From a virus, in IMG/VR virus record IMGVR_UViG_3300009527_000006, positions 28,026 to 92,025 of that record: DNA of 64,000 bases. The stretch is one strand, 5' to 3'. The notes under the pieces were generated by a model. It saw only the letters and a program-made list of their open reading frames with translations, ran no database searches and had not been told where the DNA came from. Below, one piece after another: positions 56,608 to 64,000 of this stretch. The position numbers were made by a program, and so were the translations under genes. How positions within the stretch are numbered: the stretch's first letter is position 1; every line of letters begins with the position of its first letter.

Positions 56608-56767
56608 TCATGAATGGAAAGAGGCTGATGAAGTTGTTCTTTCTGATGATTATTTTGAGATTGATGGGAATGTGCCCATAATTTATGGATTTGAAACCTA
56701 TATACAAAATTATTGTTGTTCTAAGTGCGGCAATGAAAAAAGTATAGAAAAAAATAGACCAAAATGA
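56423..56767 (+). CDS. Zinc-ribbon-like protein overlapping its neighbour
   Basis: Up to 114 residues, overlapping the preceding gene by 185 bases, so the true start may be later at a non-ATG codon. The C-terminal part has 'KICSHEW' and 'YCCSKCGNEKS', a zinc-ribbon-like set. The stop overlaps the oxygenase start. Start and function uncertain. Confidence 0.45.
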   Translation: MPNINAKKLVNLLANTESYAVEEDGCERYIQGSPKKLDIFLYQEIENYIPSFLRKFQQKICSHEWKEADEVVLSDDYFEIDGNVPIIYGFETYIQNYCCSKCGNEKSIEKNRPK

Positions 56768-57252
56768 AAATTTACCCAAATGCCATCTCAAATACTGATA
56801 AAATTGTAAATTCTTTGAATATAGATTATAGTCACCTGTTCTTTCCGAGAACAGGTAATGATCAACATACTGGAATAATAAATGGAGTGTATTCTAAATT
56901 CAGCACTCTTAAAAATACAGACATGAGTGATATTTTTATTGACTACATATTCGATAATATTCATTTACCGGATGATAGTCAGGATACTCTTAGATTTGTC
57001 TATTCATTTATACAAATACAAAGATACTATCCGGGCGATTTTATAGTCCCACATTTTGATTTATATGATATTACTAAGTTGTATCTTTTTAATTTGACAA
57101 GTTCAGATGTCGATGCTTTAATAATTGAAGATGAAGGAACATTGGTAAGAGTTCCTGATGTGGCTGGACAGTATATTGATTTTGATGGGAAAAATGTTCA
57201 TTGGGTAAACCCTGTAAAAGATATAAGATATTCATTAGTAATAGGAAATTAA
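56764..57252 (+). CDS. 2-oxoglutarate/Fe(II) oxygenase-like protein
   Basis: 162 residues. 'QRYYPGDFIVPHFDLYDITKLYLFNL' contains the HxD iron ligands, 'GKNVHWVNPVKDIRYSLVIGN' the distal His and the Arg that binds 2-oxoglutarate. The order and spacing fit prolyl-hydroxylase-type enzymes. It may hydroxylate a protein residue, or a DNA base. It lies in an early/middle gene block. Confidence 0.75.
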   Translation: MKIYPNAISNTDKIVNSLNIDYSHLFFPRTGNDQHTGIINGVYSKFSTLKNTDMSDIFIDYIFDNIHLPDDSQDTLRFVYSFIQIQRYYPGDFIVPHFDLYDITKLYLFNLTSSDVDALIIEDEGTLVRVPDVAGQYIDFDGKNVHWVNPVKDIRYSLVIGN

Positions 57253-57264
57253 AATTTATAAGTT

Positions 57265-58209
57265 ATGCAAAAGGTAATAATGACATGCGGTATTTCTGGT
57301 AGCGGAAAATCTACTTGGGCTACAGAATTTGTCTCTACTAATTCTAATTGGGTCAGATTTAATAGGGATGATATGCGTAAAAGTTTATATCCAGATATGA
57401 GTAATTACTATACTAGTAGTAATAAAAATCTTATGGAAGAAACTGTTACGGCTATGGCAGATAGCGGATTTTTGACTGCTCTTTCTAATGGACTTAACAT
57501 AGTTATTGATAATACACATCTCAATAAAACTTATGTAGATAGTATTAAAAAATTGATTGAAAAAAATAGTAAAGTTAGTGTTCTTTTTTCTGTAAAAATA
57601 TTTGATGTAGATGTAGAGACTGCAATTCTAAGAGACTTGACTAGACAGTTTCCAGTAGGAAAAACGGTCATTAACAAGCAATTTTATCAATTCCTTAAAA
57701 TCAAAGGAAAGTTTGCTATCAATTATAATGACTTGATTATAAATCCTGTATTTTTTGATAAGTTAGAAATAGACACATCTCTCCCCAAAGCAGTTATTTT
57801 TGATATTGACGGGACTCTTGCGCATCGTGGAGACAGAGGACCGTTCGATCTTAGAAAGGTTTACCAAGACACTTGTGATGAACACGTTCTAGACATGCTT
57901 CGATCAATGTCATATGACAGTAAATATTCTGCCACACTAATAGTTTCTGGTCGTTCGGATGAATGTAGAGGTGAAACTGAAAGATGGTTATTTGACAAAT
58001 GTGGTATTGAACTAGGAACTTCATTCAAACTTTTTATGCGAAAGTCTGATGATAATAGATCAGATGATATTATCAAAAGAGAAATAATTGAAAAAGATAT
58101 AATTCCATACTACTATCCGTATACATGGTTTGATGATCGTGACCGTGTGGTTAAAATGGTCAGGCAGTCTGGTATTAAGTGTTTCCAAGTTGAATATGGT
58201 GATTTTTAG
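57265..58209 (+). CDS. pseT: Polynucleotide 5'-kinase/3'-phosphatase, T4 PseT-like
   Basis: 314 residues (T4 Pnk 301). N-terminal kinase: Walker A 'CGISGSGKSTWA', 'NRDDMRKSLY', 'IDNTHLNKTY'. C-terminal HAD phosphatase: 'VIFDIDGTLAHRG' (DxDGT), 'LIVSGRSDE', 'YTWFDDRDRVVKM'. It repairs RNA or DNA ends, classically tRNA cut by host anticodon nucleases, which suits a phage with many tRNAs. No RNA ligase is in this window. Confidence 0.92.
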   Translation: MQKVIMTCGISGSGKSTWATEFVSTNSNWVRFNRDDMRKSLYPDMSNYYTSSNKNLMEETVTAMADSGFLTALSNGLNIVIDNTHLNKTYVDSIKKLIEKNSKVSVLFSVKIFDVDVETAILRDLTRQFPVGKTVINKQFYQFLKIKGKFAINYNDLIINPVFFDKLEIDTSLPKAVIFDIDGTLAHRGDRGPFDLRKVYQDTCDEHVLDMLRSMSYDSKYSATLIVSGRSDECRGETERWLFDKCGIELGTSFKLFMRKSDDNRSDDIIKREIIEKDIIPYYYPYTWFDDRDRVVKMVRQSGIKCFQVEYGDF

Positions 58210-58250
58210 TAGAAACGTGAATAAGATGATTATAATTAAATTGAAATTGT

Positions 58251-58757
58251 ATGCTAAGTGGTTCACCAGTTAATACTAACAAAATATATGCCGTCTTTAA
58301 TATTAAGACTAGACAGTTGATATGTCTAATAGATGAAGAAAATAAGCAATATTTTCCTGAAGAGAGATTCTTGATAAAATGTCTAGAAATTGTCGGTGAT
58401 GTTTTTGAATTATCAAAATTTCATTATGTAGGTGATTATGATTCAGGCGATTTCTTAGATCTTGCTTCATCTAAAACTGCGGTTGTTTATGAGCGAGAAA
58501 TTGATCGTAAGTATGAATTAATATTTGATAGAAAATATCCTTCTATCAAAGAAGTTGTATTAGCTATTTTAGATGGTTCTGAAAAATTGACAGAGATTAG
58601 AGAATTTTATAAAAAAATTCAGAAATTAAAAGCTAAAAATAAAGAACATATTTCAAATTCTTCAAATCATATATATGTATCTTTAGAACAAGAAATGGCT
58701 AGACAAAATTTAAGTTTTTCTACTGAACCACTTGAAAGTAGAGTTGATTTAGATTAA
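58251..58757 (+). CDS. Unrecognised protein
   Basis: 168 residues: beta-rich start ('KIYAVFNIKTRQLICLIDEEN'), centre 'GDYDSGDFLDLASSKTAVVY', helical Lys-rich end. No family recognised. Between PseT and a small kinase in a plus-strand run. Confidence 0.55.
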   Translation: MLSGSPVNTNKIYAVFNIKTRQLICLIDEENKQYFPEERFLIKCLEIVGDVFELSKFHYVGDYDSGDFLDLASSKTAVVYEREIDRKYELIFDRKYPSIKEVVLAILDGSEKLTEIREFYKKIQKLKAKNKEHISNSSNHIYVSLEQEMARQNLSFSTEPLESRVDLD

Positions 58758-58767
58758 CTTAATCTAA

Positions 58768-59475
58768 ATGAGAATCGCAATTTGTTCTGTCCAATGTAAC
58801 GGTAAAACTACTTTAATTAATGCTATTAAAGAAAAATGGCCCATGTATAAGACTTTAGATTATACATACCGTGATGAAATTAGAGAAAATAAAATACCAG
58901 TAAATCTTCAAACAACTAGAGAATCTCAAAGACTAATTAGAGATGCTCTTTTTATGCAAGACACCGTAACCAAATCTCAAAAATATATTATTACTGATAG
59001 ATGTATATTAGATAATATAGTTTATTCTATGAGACTATTGGAAAATTCTCCTGAAGAAGACGGAGACGTAGATTTTATTTCCGAAAGTATTTTTCTTTGC
59101 AGAGAGGCAATAAAAAATTATGATGTTATATTTTGGTTGCCGTGGAATGATATGATAGATAGAACTGATTCTGAAAGAGAAATGCGAGAATTGGATGGAA
59201 TATTTGTTAAAGAAATTGAATCTCTTTATAAGAGCGTATACAACTCTTATGTTAGTGGACAGTGTATATTAGTAGACCCAGATGAACATCCGCCAATAAT
59301 TAAATTAAGCAGTAGAACTGTTGATGGAAAGATTGAAGAAATAGCACGTATAATAGATGATAAAGGAAATTTGAGAGGAACTTCTGGAGTTTTAGATAAT
59401 ATCGAAGAAGCCTATAAATCTCATACACTTCTTCAAGAATTCGGTCTTGTAAAAGAAGATAATACTGATAAATAA
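58768..59475 (+). CDS. P-loop kinase/ATPase (AAA_28/nucleotide kinase-like)
   Basis: 235 residues. The P-loop is 'CSVQCNGKTTLINAI' (Cys/Gln instead of Gly in the first half), followed by 'YRDEIREN', 'YIITDRCILDNIVYSMRL' and 'YDVIFWLPWND', the layout of NadR/thymidylate-kinase-like P-loop kinases of phages. It probably phosphorylates a nucleoside or nucleotide. The C-terminal 45 residues extend beyond the kinase fold. Confidence 0.65.
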   Translation: MRIAICSVQCNGKTTLINAIKEKWPMYKTLDYTYRDEIRENKIPVNLQTTRESQRLIRDALFMQDTVTKSQKYIITDRCILDNIVYSMRLLENSPEEDGDVDFISESIFLCREAIKNYDVIFWLPWNDMIDRTDSEREMRELDGIFVKEIESLYKSVYNSYVSGQCILVDPDEHPPIIKLSSRTVDGKIEEIARIIDDKGNLRGTSGVLDNIEEAYKSHTLLQEFGLVKEDNTDK

Positions 59476-59483
59476 ATCTAACT

Positions 59484-59681
59484 ATGAAATTTGATGGTGA
59501 TAGTAAAGTAATTTGGTGCAGTCGGAATAAAAAAGGTTGTAATTGTCCTACAATTGTTAAAAATTCTGAAGAAGAGTTTGTGATTACAGATGATTTTGGT
59601 GGGAGTATTAAACTAACACGCGATGATGTTAAGTATATGAAAGATACGTTCAAGGACGCAGTGGAGTCGCTGGGAGTGTAG
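59484..59681 (+). CDS. Small protein of unknown function
   Basis: 65 residues: 'VIWCSRNKKGCNCPTIV' with three Cys, then 'EEEFVITDDFGGSIKLTRDD'. A small conserved phage type in my memory; function unknown. Followed at once by a terminator. Confidence 0.6.
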   Translation: MKFDGDSKVIWCSRNKKGCNCPTIVKNSEEEFVITDDFGGSIKLTRDDVKYMKDTFKDAVESLGV

Positions 59682-59690
59682 TGTGAGAAA

Positions 59691-59726
59691 AAAAAAGGGC
59701 GGATAAAAATTATCCGCCCTTTTTTG
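59691..59726. terminator. Bidirectional intrinsic terminator
   Basis: Perfect hairpin AAGGGCGGATAA/TTATCCGCCCTT with A- and T-tracts on both sides, between the plus-strand block and the minus-strand phoH gene. Confidence 0.9.
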
Positions 59727-59728
59727 TT

Positions 59729-60499
59729 TTATTTTATAATGCCTGCTTTTTCCATGACGTATTTTATAATACCGCTACGAACAATATCATTTTTATCTGC
59801 CATAGTAAAGTTATATATTCCATGCCCCCTAGATTCATCATCATTCATAAGATCAAAAAATTTAATGAATCCGCTTTTTTTACCAATGTCATTTTGAAAT
59901 GAATCACCCACAAGAAACATTTTACAATTTTCACCCATTCTAGTTACTAAAAGAAGAATGTCCTCAAATGAAAAATTAGAGGCTTCATCACAGATCATTA
60001 CGCAATTTGTTAAATTTCTGCCTCTAATAAACGCAGGTGCTAAAAATTCTACAGCTTTTTCATCTACTAGTCTTTTACTAACAGCACTATCTAAAAATTC
60101 ATCCAATTTTTCCAGCATAACAATGTTGAACATAGCAGTTTTACTTTCTACGTCTCCGGGAAGATAGCCTAATTTAGAAGTATTCGTTGACTCACACGGG
60201 GTTCTGATGTAATAGATTTTATCCGCACTTTCCGATTGGTAAAGTTTGAGAGCAGCCAATACTGCAAGATAGCTTTTGCCCGTTCCCCAGCGTCCATCTA
60301 CCATTACTATTTTGCTAGTAGAATCTACCATTTTTTCCATTATATTTCTCTGTTTTTCATTTAATTTATGAGGAGATTTTATGTGAAAATTAGAGACGCT
60401 TTTACTTAACGTATCACAAGAATATTCTTGTATATTATATTCAACCTCGAAACGATTTTTTCTTTTCGAGCCTTTTTTTGAGGATTGTTTTTTGGCCAT
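59729..60499 (-). CDS. phoH: PhoH-like ATPase
   Basis: 256 residues. P-loop 'MVDGRWGTGKSYLAVLA' (about 77), 'YYIRTPCE' and Walker B 'CVMICDEASNFSFEDI', 'FLVGDSFQNDIG'. PhoH proteins are common in T4-like phages; they resemble the SF1 helicase ATPase core and act on RNA in some systems. It has a basic N-terminal extension. Confidence 0.88.
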   Translation of the reverse strand: MAKKQSSKKGSKRKNRFEVEYNIQEYSCDTLSKSVSNFHIKSPHKLNEKQRNIMEKMVDSTSKIVMVDGRWGTGKSYLAVLAALKLYQSESADKIYYIRTPCESTNTSKLGYLPGDVESKTAMFNIVMLEKLDEFLDSAVSKRLVDEKAVEFLAPAFIRGRNLTNCVMICDEASNFSFEDILLLVTRMGENCKMFLVGDSFQNDIGKKSGFIKFFDLMNDDESRGHGIYNFTMADKNDIVRSGIIKYVMEKAGIIK

Positions 60500-60535
60500 C
60501 CTATACTATATTTAATGATTTGTAAGTAAAGATAC

Positions 60536-61126
60536 ATGCGTTCATTTTCAAGTTATTTCAGACAATTATTAATAGAGATGCCAGCAAGAATAAGTTCATT
60601 TGGAACTAATAGATCATCAGAAAAACGTGCAGCTTTTGTTAATAATTCTTCAGCAGAAGCTAAAATGAAAGACTCGGAATTAGTTGATAAATTTTATATA
60701 GGCCAGAATGAGATAGATGTGCTAGAAAAAAGAATGACTGAAGAATGGGTAAGATATTTCTTTTTATCTGGCAAAGAAAAAATAGCATATTATGCAGGCT
60801 TTGTAAATGATGGACGCATTTTAACACAAATAATAGAGGCTAAAAAGGGATTTCTTCCGGGAAAGTCTTTGATGGCAGAAATCTATAAAAATTTTATTCT
60901 AAAAAGATATAATACAGTCATTTCTGATAGTGGATTGACCGCTAGCGGTTTACACTTTTGGAAAAATAATTTTCAGAATTTCAAAAATGCCGGATACTCT
61001 GTGGGTGCTTGTAAAATTGACAGTATTAATAATCTCAATATGCAAGACATGATTTTATTCAGTGATGTTTCACAATTTGACAAGTATTATGGACATAAAG
61101 AATGGCACTACTTTATAAGAAGATAG
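60536..61126 (+). CDS. Candidate packaged virion protein
   Basis: 196 residues. The N-terminus 'MRSFSSYFRQLLIEMPARISS' parallels 'MLSFSEHFNNILYEKLS' of the convergent neighbour and 'MTNFREHFQNILEHNES' at 36463. The L-I-E-M could be a prohead-protease site. The remainder 'LPGKSLMAEIYKNFILKRYNTVISDSGLTASG' region has an acetyltransferase-like character, unproven. It overlaps the convergent gene by 14 bases. Confidence 0.5.
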   Translation: MRSFSSYFRQLLIEMPARISSFGTNRSSEKRAAFVNNSSAEAKMKDSELVDKFYIGQNEIDVLEKRMTEEWVRYFFLSGKEKIAYYAGFVNDGRILTQIIEAKKGFLPGKSLMAEIYKNFILKRYNTVISDSGLTASGLHFWKNNFQNFKNAGYSVGACKIDSINNLNMQDMILFSDVSQFDKYYGHKEWHYFIRR

Positions 61127-61907
61127 GTTGAAGAGCTGCTAATGATTTGTCAAGAGCCTCTTGTTTTTTGAGTTCATCATACAATTCCGGGAATTGGTTT
61201 GAAAATATCTCTACATTAAAATCTGCTTTAGGATACATTGTTTTTTCTCTTATTTCAAAAAAATTATTTAATTTAGAACTAGGATTTAGTTGTCCGACAT
61301 TTACAAAATCAAAATCATCTAGTATGACTACCTTTTGCTCGATATAATCACCATAAACATAGTAACAAGAAGTCTGTCCAACTACTTCTGTAAATAGAGC
61401 GCCTGCTGCGGGCGTATTTGGACCCAATGTTTTTAAGTGTCTATTATATGCTGCATATTCTCCTCTGGCACTAAAAGGATGTTTACCGTAGTAATGAGCA
61501 ATAATATCATGCACCCACCTAAGTTTTACATTAAAATCATTGTCGAATAGAGGATGGCCTTGTTTTTCGTAGTTTCCTTCTGGTCCGGGAAGTTCCGCAA
61601 ACACACTTACTTTAGGTTTCTTTTTGCCTGATTTTTTCTGATCATCTATAGATTTTACTAGATGTTTCATTGAGGTATAAGGATCTTTATGAACTGGGTC
61701 AAATTCAAATTTAGAGGATACGAAATCATACTGTCTGCTAAATTTTTTAATTAAATCGTTGAATGCTGGTATAGCTTTGAGGTCAAAACTTTCTGCTAAG
61801 ACATAATTAGCGGCAACTAATCTTTGATATACGCCGCCTTTATAATTTCCTTTAAGGGATAGTTTTTCATAAAGGATATTATTGAAATGTTCAGAGAAAG
61901 ATAGCAT
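61113..61907 (-). CDS. Candidate packaged virion protein with conserved 'HD...RGE' domain
   Basis: 264 residues. Targeting-helix-like N-terminus 'MLSFSEHFNNILYEKLS'. The core 'RWVHDIIAHYYGKHPFSARGEYAAY' and 'AAGALFTEVVGQTSCYYVYG' is a block I associate with phage virion proteins of unknown activity. The exact TATAAATA box lies 5 bases upstream of ATG, so it is a late gene. Confidence 0.6.
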   Translation of the reverse strand: MLSFSEHFNNILYEKLSLKGNYKGGVYQRLVAANYVLAESFDLKAIPAFNDLIKKFSRQYDFVSSKFEFDPVHKDPYTSMKHLVKSIDDQKKSGKKKPKVSVFAELPGPEGNYEKQGHPLFDNDFNVKLRWVHDIIAHYYGKHPFSARGEYAAYNRHLKTLGPNTPAAGALFTEVVGQTSCYYVYGDYIEQKVVILDDFDFVNVGQLNPSSKLNNFFEIREKTMYPKADFNVEIFSNQFPELYDELKKQEALDKSLAALQPIFL

Positions 61908-61912
61908 GAATT

Positions 61913-61920
61913 TATTTATA
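61913..61920 (-). promoter_or_regulatory. Exact T4-type late promoter box TATAAATA
   Basis: Minus strand: TATAAATA-AATTC-ATG, start codon 61907. The box lies between the stop region of the gp4-like gene and the late gene. Confidence 0.65.
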
Positions 61921-62377
61921 AAATAGATTGTATATTTTTCTCAGTTAATAACTTGAATATATATCCTTTCTTATCGGCATAATTTTTAGCAGCTTCCCAT
62001 TTATCCTGATTAATAGACCACATCTGCTGTTCGTAAATTACGGTGCTTCTTTTTTTATTGCCTGTATTAGAACTAGGAGCTTTGCATTGCTTCTCTGGTT
62101 TGACCTCAAGAAGCCATGTTTCTAATTTACCATTTATTTCTACTATTACTGTGAAGTCCATAAAATAACGAGCATATCTTTTTTCTACAGATTTATAGTA
62201 AGGAATAATAGTATGTTCGCTTCCCCATTTCTTAACTATACTAGACTTGTCAAGAACTAGCATTACAGAAAGTTCTAATCCGCTACGATATATTATAGGT
62301 TTTTTACTCAGTAATTTATTTCCATTAACAGGTTTATATATTCCTTGTTTGAATTCTTTATACTGGGTTTTTTTCAT
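61916..62377 (-). CDS. 4: Head-completion nuclease, T4 gp4-like
   Basis: 153 residues (T4 gp4 150). 'IYRSGLELSVMLVLDKSSIV' (Glu), 'RYARYFMDFTVIVEING' (Asp), 'WLLEVKPEKQCKAP' (ExK) and 'QDKWEAAKNYADKKGYIFKLLTEKNI' form a PD-(D/E)xK nuclease fold of the TnsA-N type, as in gp4, which finishes packaged heads before tail joining. It overlaps the upstream membrane-protein gene. Confidence 0.8.
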   Translation of the reverse strand: MKKTQYKEFKQGIYKPVNGNKLLSKKPIIYRSGLELSVMLVLDKSSIVKKWGSEHTIIPYYKSVEKRYARYFMDFTVIVEINGKLETWLLEVKPEKQCKAPSSNTGNKKRSTVIYEQQMWSINQDKWEAAKNYADKKGYIFKLLTEKNIQSIL

Positions 62378-62603
62378 TACTAGAAAGAATACTTATTTGT
62401 GTCTCTTTTTCTTGAAGTTTGTCTTCTAATTTACTAATAGTATTATGGTTAAAATAATACGTTATTGCGCTAGATGCCACGGCCATAAAGGTAGGCGTAT
62501 CTATTAATTTCATGAAGAAACCTATTACTACTGCTAGAGAGAAAATAAAAGATATAATTGCTCTAGTTGTTATTTGAGTTAAGAATGTATTATTCTTTGC
62601 CAT
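62358..62603 (-). CDS. Small membrane protein, holin candidate
   Basis: 81 residues from ATG 62603. Two hydrophobic helices (about 13-31 and 34-50) near the N-terminus, then a charged coiled coil ('NTISKLEDKLQEKETQISIL'). Size and topology would fit a holin or spanin-like protein, but no family motif is visible. Overlaps the gp4-like gene by 20 bases and the upstream gene by 14. Confidence 0.5.
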   Translation of the reverse strand: MAKNNTFLTQITTRAIISFIFSLAVVIGFFMKLIDTPTFMAVASSAITYYFNHNTISKLEDKLQEKETQISILSSNEKNPV

Positions 62604-62928
62604 CACTGTCTAATACTGCATGTAGTTCTTTTATTGCTTTTTCTAATTCTATATCTAAAGGCGAATTAGAAAGAAGATAAACAGTTTGCTCTGCTCCTAG
62701 TAGAGGTGAATATTTTTGGATAGTTTTCTTAACAGCATTAACTGCGTCTTTTACTAGAGGAAGATATTTCGTGAACACTTCTGATTTATTATTTTCCCCA
62801 AAGCTATCTTCTAAAAAATCTATTACATATAATGTTTTCAAGCAAACACCATAGGTTGCTTCAATAACCATGCGTATATTTTTAATATTGGATGCAATTT
62901 TATAAGCTATTTTAAGTTTATCTAGCAT
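62590..62928 (-). CDS. Unrecognised helical protein
   Basis: 112 residues from ATG 62928, just after the stop of the upstream transferase and a TAAATAAT box. Helical: 'LKIAYKIASNIKNIRMVIEATYG', 'AVNAVKKTIQKYSPLL', 'LEKAIKELHAVLD'. No family recognised. Confidence 0.55.
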   Translation of the reverse strand: MLDKLKIAYKIASNIKNIRMVIEATYGVCLKTLYVIDFLEDSFGENNKSEVFTKYLPLVKDAVNAVKKTIQKYSPLLGAEQTVYLLSNSPLDIELEKAIKELHAVLDSDGKE

Positions 62929-62935
62929 AACACTA

Positions 62936-63781
62936 TTATTTACCAAAGATTTTAGCAAGAGCTTCTTTTTTTATAAGTCTTATTTGCTTAACGTCTATGT
63001 GTTTAGAAAATTCTTTTTCTATTTCGTCTAATTTGGGATGGTCTGGTGTCCCATAAATTTCAGCCCATCCTAGATAGTAATTCCATACACGGTCATTAAG
63101 GCTGTTTATGTAAGGAGTTCCTGACGGTCTGCCGAAACGATGCAGCCATTTTAATTGAGGAATTGATATGCATTTTCCTCCGTTCATTCTGAATCTTTGA
63201 TGGATATACCATTCTTCGCCACCAAATCCTTTGAAATTTTCATTTATTTTAGGAAAATTGCTCTTTTTACATGCAAAAAGCCCCATACCAATCATAGGTA
63301 TCTCATAAGGATCTTTGATATTGACTTTATCAGTGTCAGTATGCCATTTTCCATACATGCACCCGCTCCATTCTTCTCTCCATTGAGTAGAAATATGGTC
63401 TAGAGAATCATAAATTAACGGTCCTTGAATGATATTATTGGTATTAGGATTTTTTTTGAAATAGTCAATTAAATGGCTCATTGCCCCGTCTGATAACAAT
63501 ACATGACAATCTACTCCTAAATAATAATCTCCTTTAGCATGTTTTAATATTTCATATTTGCTAAATGAACTAGTTTTTTCAGTGTAAGGCATATAGGTGC
63601 CTTTGATAGATTTTATATATTTCTCTACGGCCCTTCCGTATTTTGAAGTAGGATTATTGTCTAGAACAAAAAATTCAATATCGTGTTCTTTTAATATTGG
63701 ATGGTGCATCCTGAGAGATTGTATTGTAAAATACACTCCATCATAATCATCATATGTTGACATTCCTATAGTTAATTTCAT
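62936..63781 (-). CDS. GT2 family glycosyltransferase
   Basis: 281 residues. 'LTIGMSTYDDYDGVYFTIQSLR' start, 'FFVLDNNPTSKYG', 'GDYYLGVDCHVLL' (metal-binding D-x-x region) and 'GFGGEEWYIHQRFRMNGGK' are GT-A features. With three others it makes four glycosyltransferase genes in the window. It lies next to head genes and to a Thr/Pro-rich repeat protein that could be a glycosylated substrate (inference). Confidence 0.8.
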   Translation of the reverse strand: MKLTIGMSTYDDYDGVYFTIQSLRMHHPILKEHDIEFFVLDNNPTSKYGRAVEKYIKSIKGTYMPYTEKTSSFSKYEILKHAKGDYYLGVDCHVLLSDGAMSHLIDYFKKNPNTNNIIQGPLIYDSLDHISTQWREEWSGCMYGKWHTDTDKVNIKDPYEIPMIGMGLFACKKSNFPKINENFKGFGGEEWYIHQRFRMNGGKCISIPQLKWLHRFGRPSGTPYINSLNDRVWNYYLGWAEIYGTPDHPKLDEIEKEFSKHIDVKQIRLIKKEALAKIFGK

Positions 63782-63817
63782 AATTATTTTTTATTGATTT
63801 CTGCACCTTATTTTAAA

Positions 63818-64000
63818 TTACATAGGAGGTGGTTCCTCTGTTGTAGGAGGTGGTTCTGTTGTAGGAGGTGGTTCTGTTGTAGGTTCCTCTGTTGTAGTTG
63901 TAGTTGTAGGTTCCTCTGTTGTAGTTGTAGTTGTAGGTTCCTCTGTTGTAGTTGTAGTTGTAGGTTCCTCTGTTGTAGTTGTAGTAGGTTCCTCTGTTGT
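63818..64000 (-). CDS. C-terminal end of a Thr/Glu/Pro-repeat protein, 5' partial
   Basis: About 60 residues visible before the TAA at 63818-63820. The sequence is a tandem repeat of EEP-TTTTTT units changing to EPPP-TT units and ending 'EEPPPM'. It continues beyond the window. Such linkers occur in fibrous virion proteins and surface-exposed proteins and are good O-glycosylation targets. No domain is visible. Confidence 0.7.
   Translation of the reverse strand, partial: TTEEPTTTTTEEPTTTTTTEEPTTTTTTEEPTTTTTTEEPTTEPPPTTEPPPTTEEPPPM

Noticed and set aside
62358-62603. Firm holin assignment
   Set aside because: Topology is compatible but there is no family motif and the gene is far from the endolysin candidate; kept only as a candidate.

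Overview
The window is part of the genome of a large, AT-rich, strictly lytic-looking myovirus distantly related to T4. It carries T4-type tail and baseplate genes (gp26-, gp29-, gp48-, gp53- and gp5-like) and T4-type replication, recombination and late-transcription genes (gp32, gp41, UvsX, UvsY, UvsW, family-B DNA polymerase, gp46, gp47, Dda, a gp45-like clamp, gp55), plus dUTPase, PseT-like kinase/phosphatase, PhoH, a gp4-like head-completion nuclease and a cluster of about 16 tRNA genes. The host is unknown. Most phage genes have no Shine-Dalgarno sequence and start a few bases after a promoter-like motif. This would fit a host that does not rely on Shine-Dalgarno initiation (Bacteroidota is one possibility), but that is inference.

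Layout. 1-13.6 kb: tail tube, tape measure, baseplate hub and spike genes, mostly on +. 13.6-18.9 kb: minus-strand endolysin candidate, small proteins, clamp and gp32. 18.97-26.76 kb: an accessory island. 26.8-36.4 kb: replication and recombination genes on minus, with a glycosyltransferase. 36.5-39.8 kb: a candidate packaged protein, then the tRNA cluster with an HNH gene inside it. 39.9-52.5 kb: minus-strand glycosyltransferases, Bcs1-like AAA protein, gp47, gp55, UvsW, UvsY, small genes, dUTPase and Dda. 52.5-53.0 kb: a gene-free stretch holding a pseudoknot-like inverted-repeat pair. 53-59.7 kb: plus-strand candidate virion proteins, a phosphoesterase, an oxygenase, PseT and a kinase. 59.7-64 kb: PhoH, candidate virion proteins, head-completion nuclease, holin candidate, glycosyltransferase and the end of a Thr/Glu/Pro-repeat protein.

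The outstanding feature is the island at 18,974-26,763. Seven structured repeats of about 90-120 bp have the architecture of integron attC sites: R''-L''-variable loop-L'-R', with an unpaired extra base in L''. The outer R'' box of each repeat is the exact complement of the R' box of the PREVIOUS repeat (GTTCGGG-CCCGAAC, GTTCGCC-GGCGAAC, GTTCGTC-GACGAAC and so on). That is the signature left when circular cassettes insert at the G^TT bond. The island therefore reads as an integrase-less array of integron gene cassettes inside a phage genome. Several cassettes carry reverse-strand small ORFs preceded by the phage's own late-promoter-like motif. One cassette carries a GC-rich methyltransferase. 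One has been invaded by an IS607-like element that also carries a LAGLIDADG endonuclease gene and a DNA methyltransferase gene with a single-base frameshift.

Two promoter classes can be read directly. Early/middle promoters are near-consensus sigma-70 boxes with exactly 17-bp spacers; late-type motifs are TATAAATA/TTAAATAA. Both often sit so close to the start codon that the predicted mRNAs are leaderless or nearly so.
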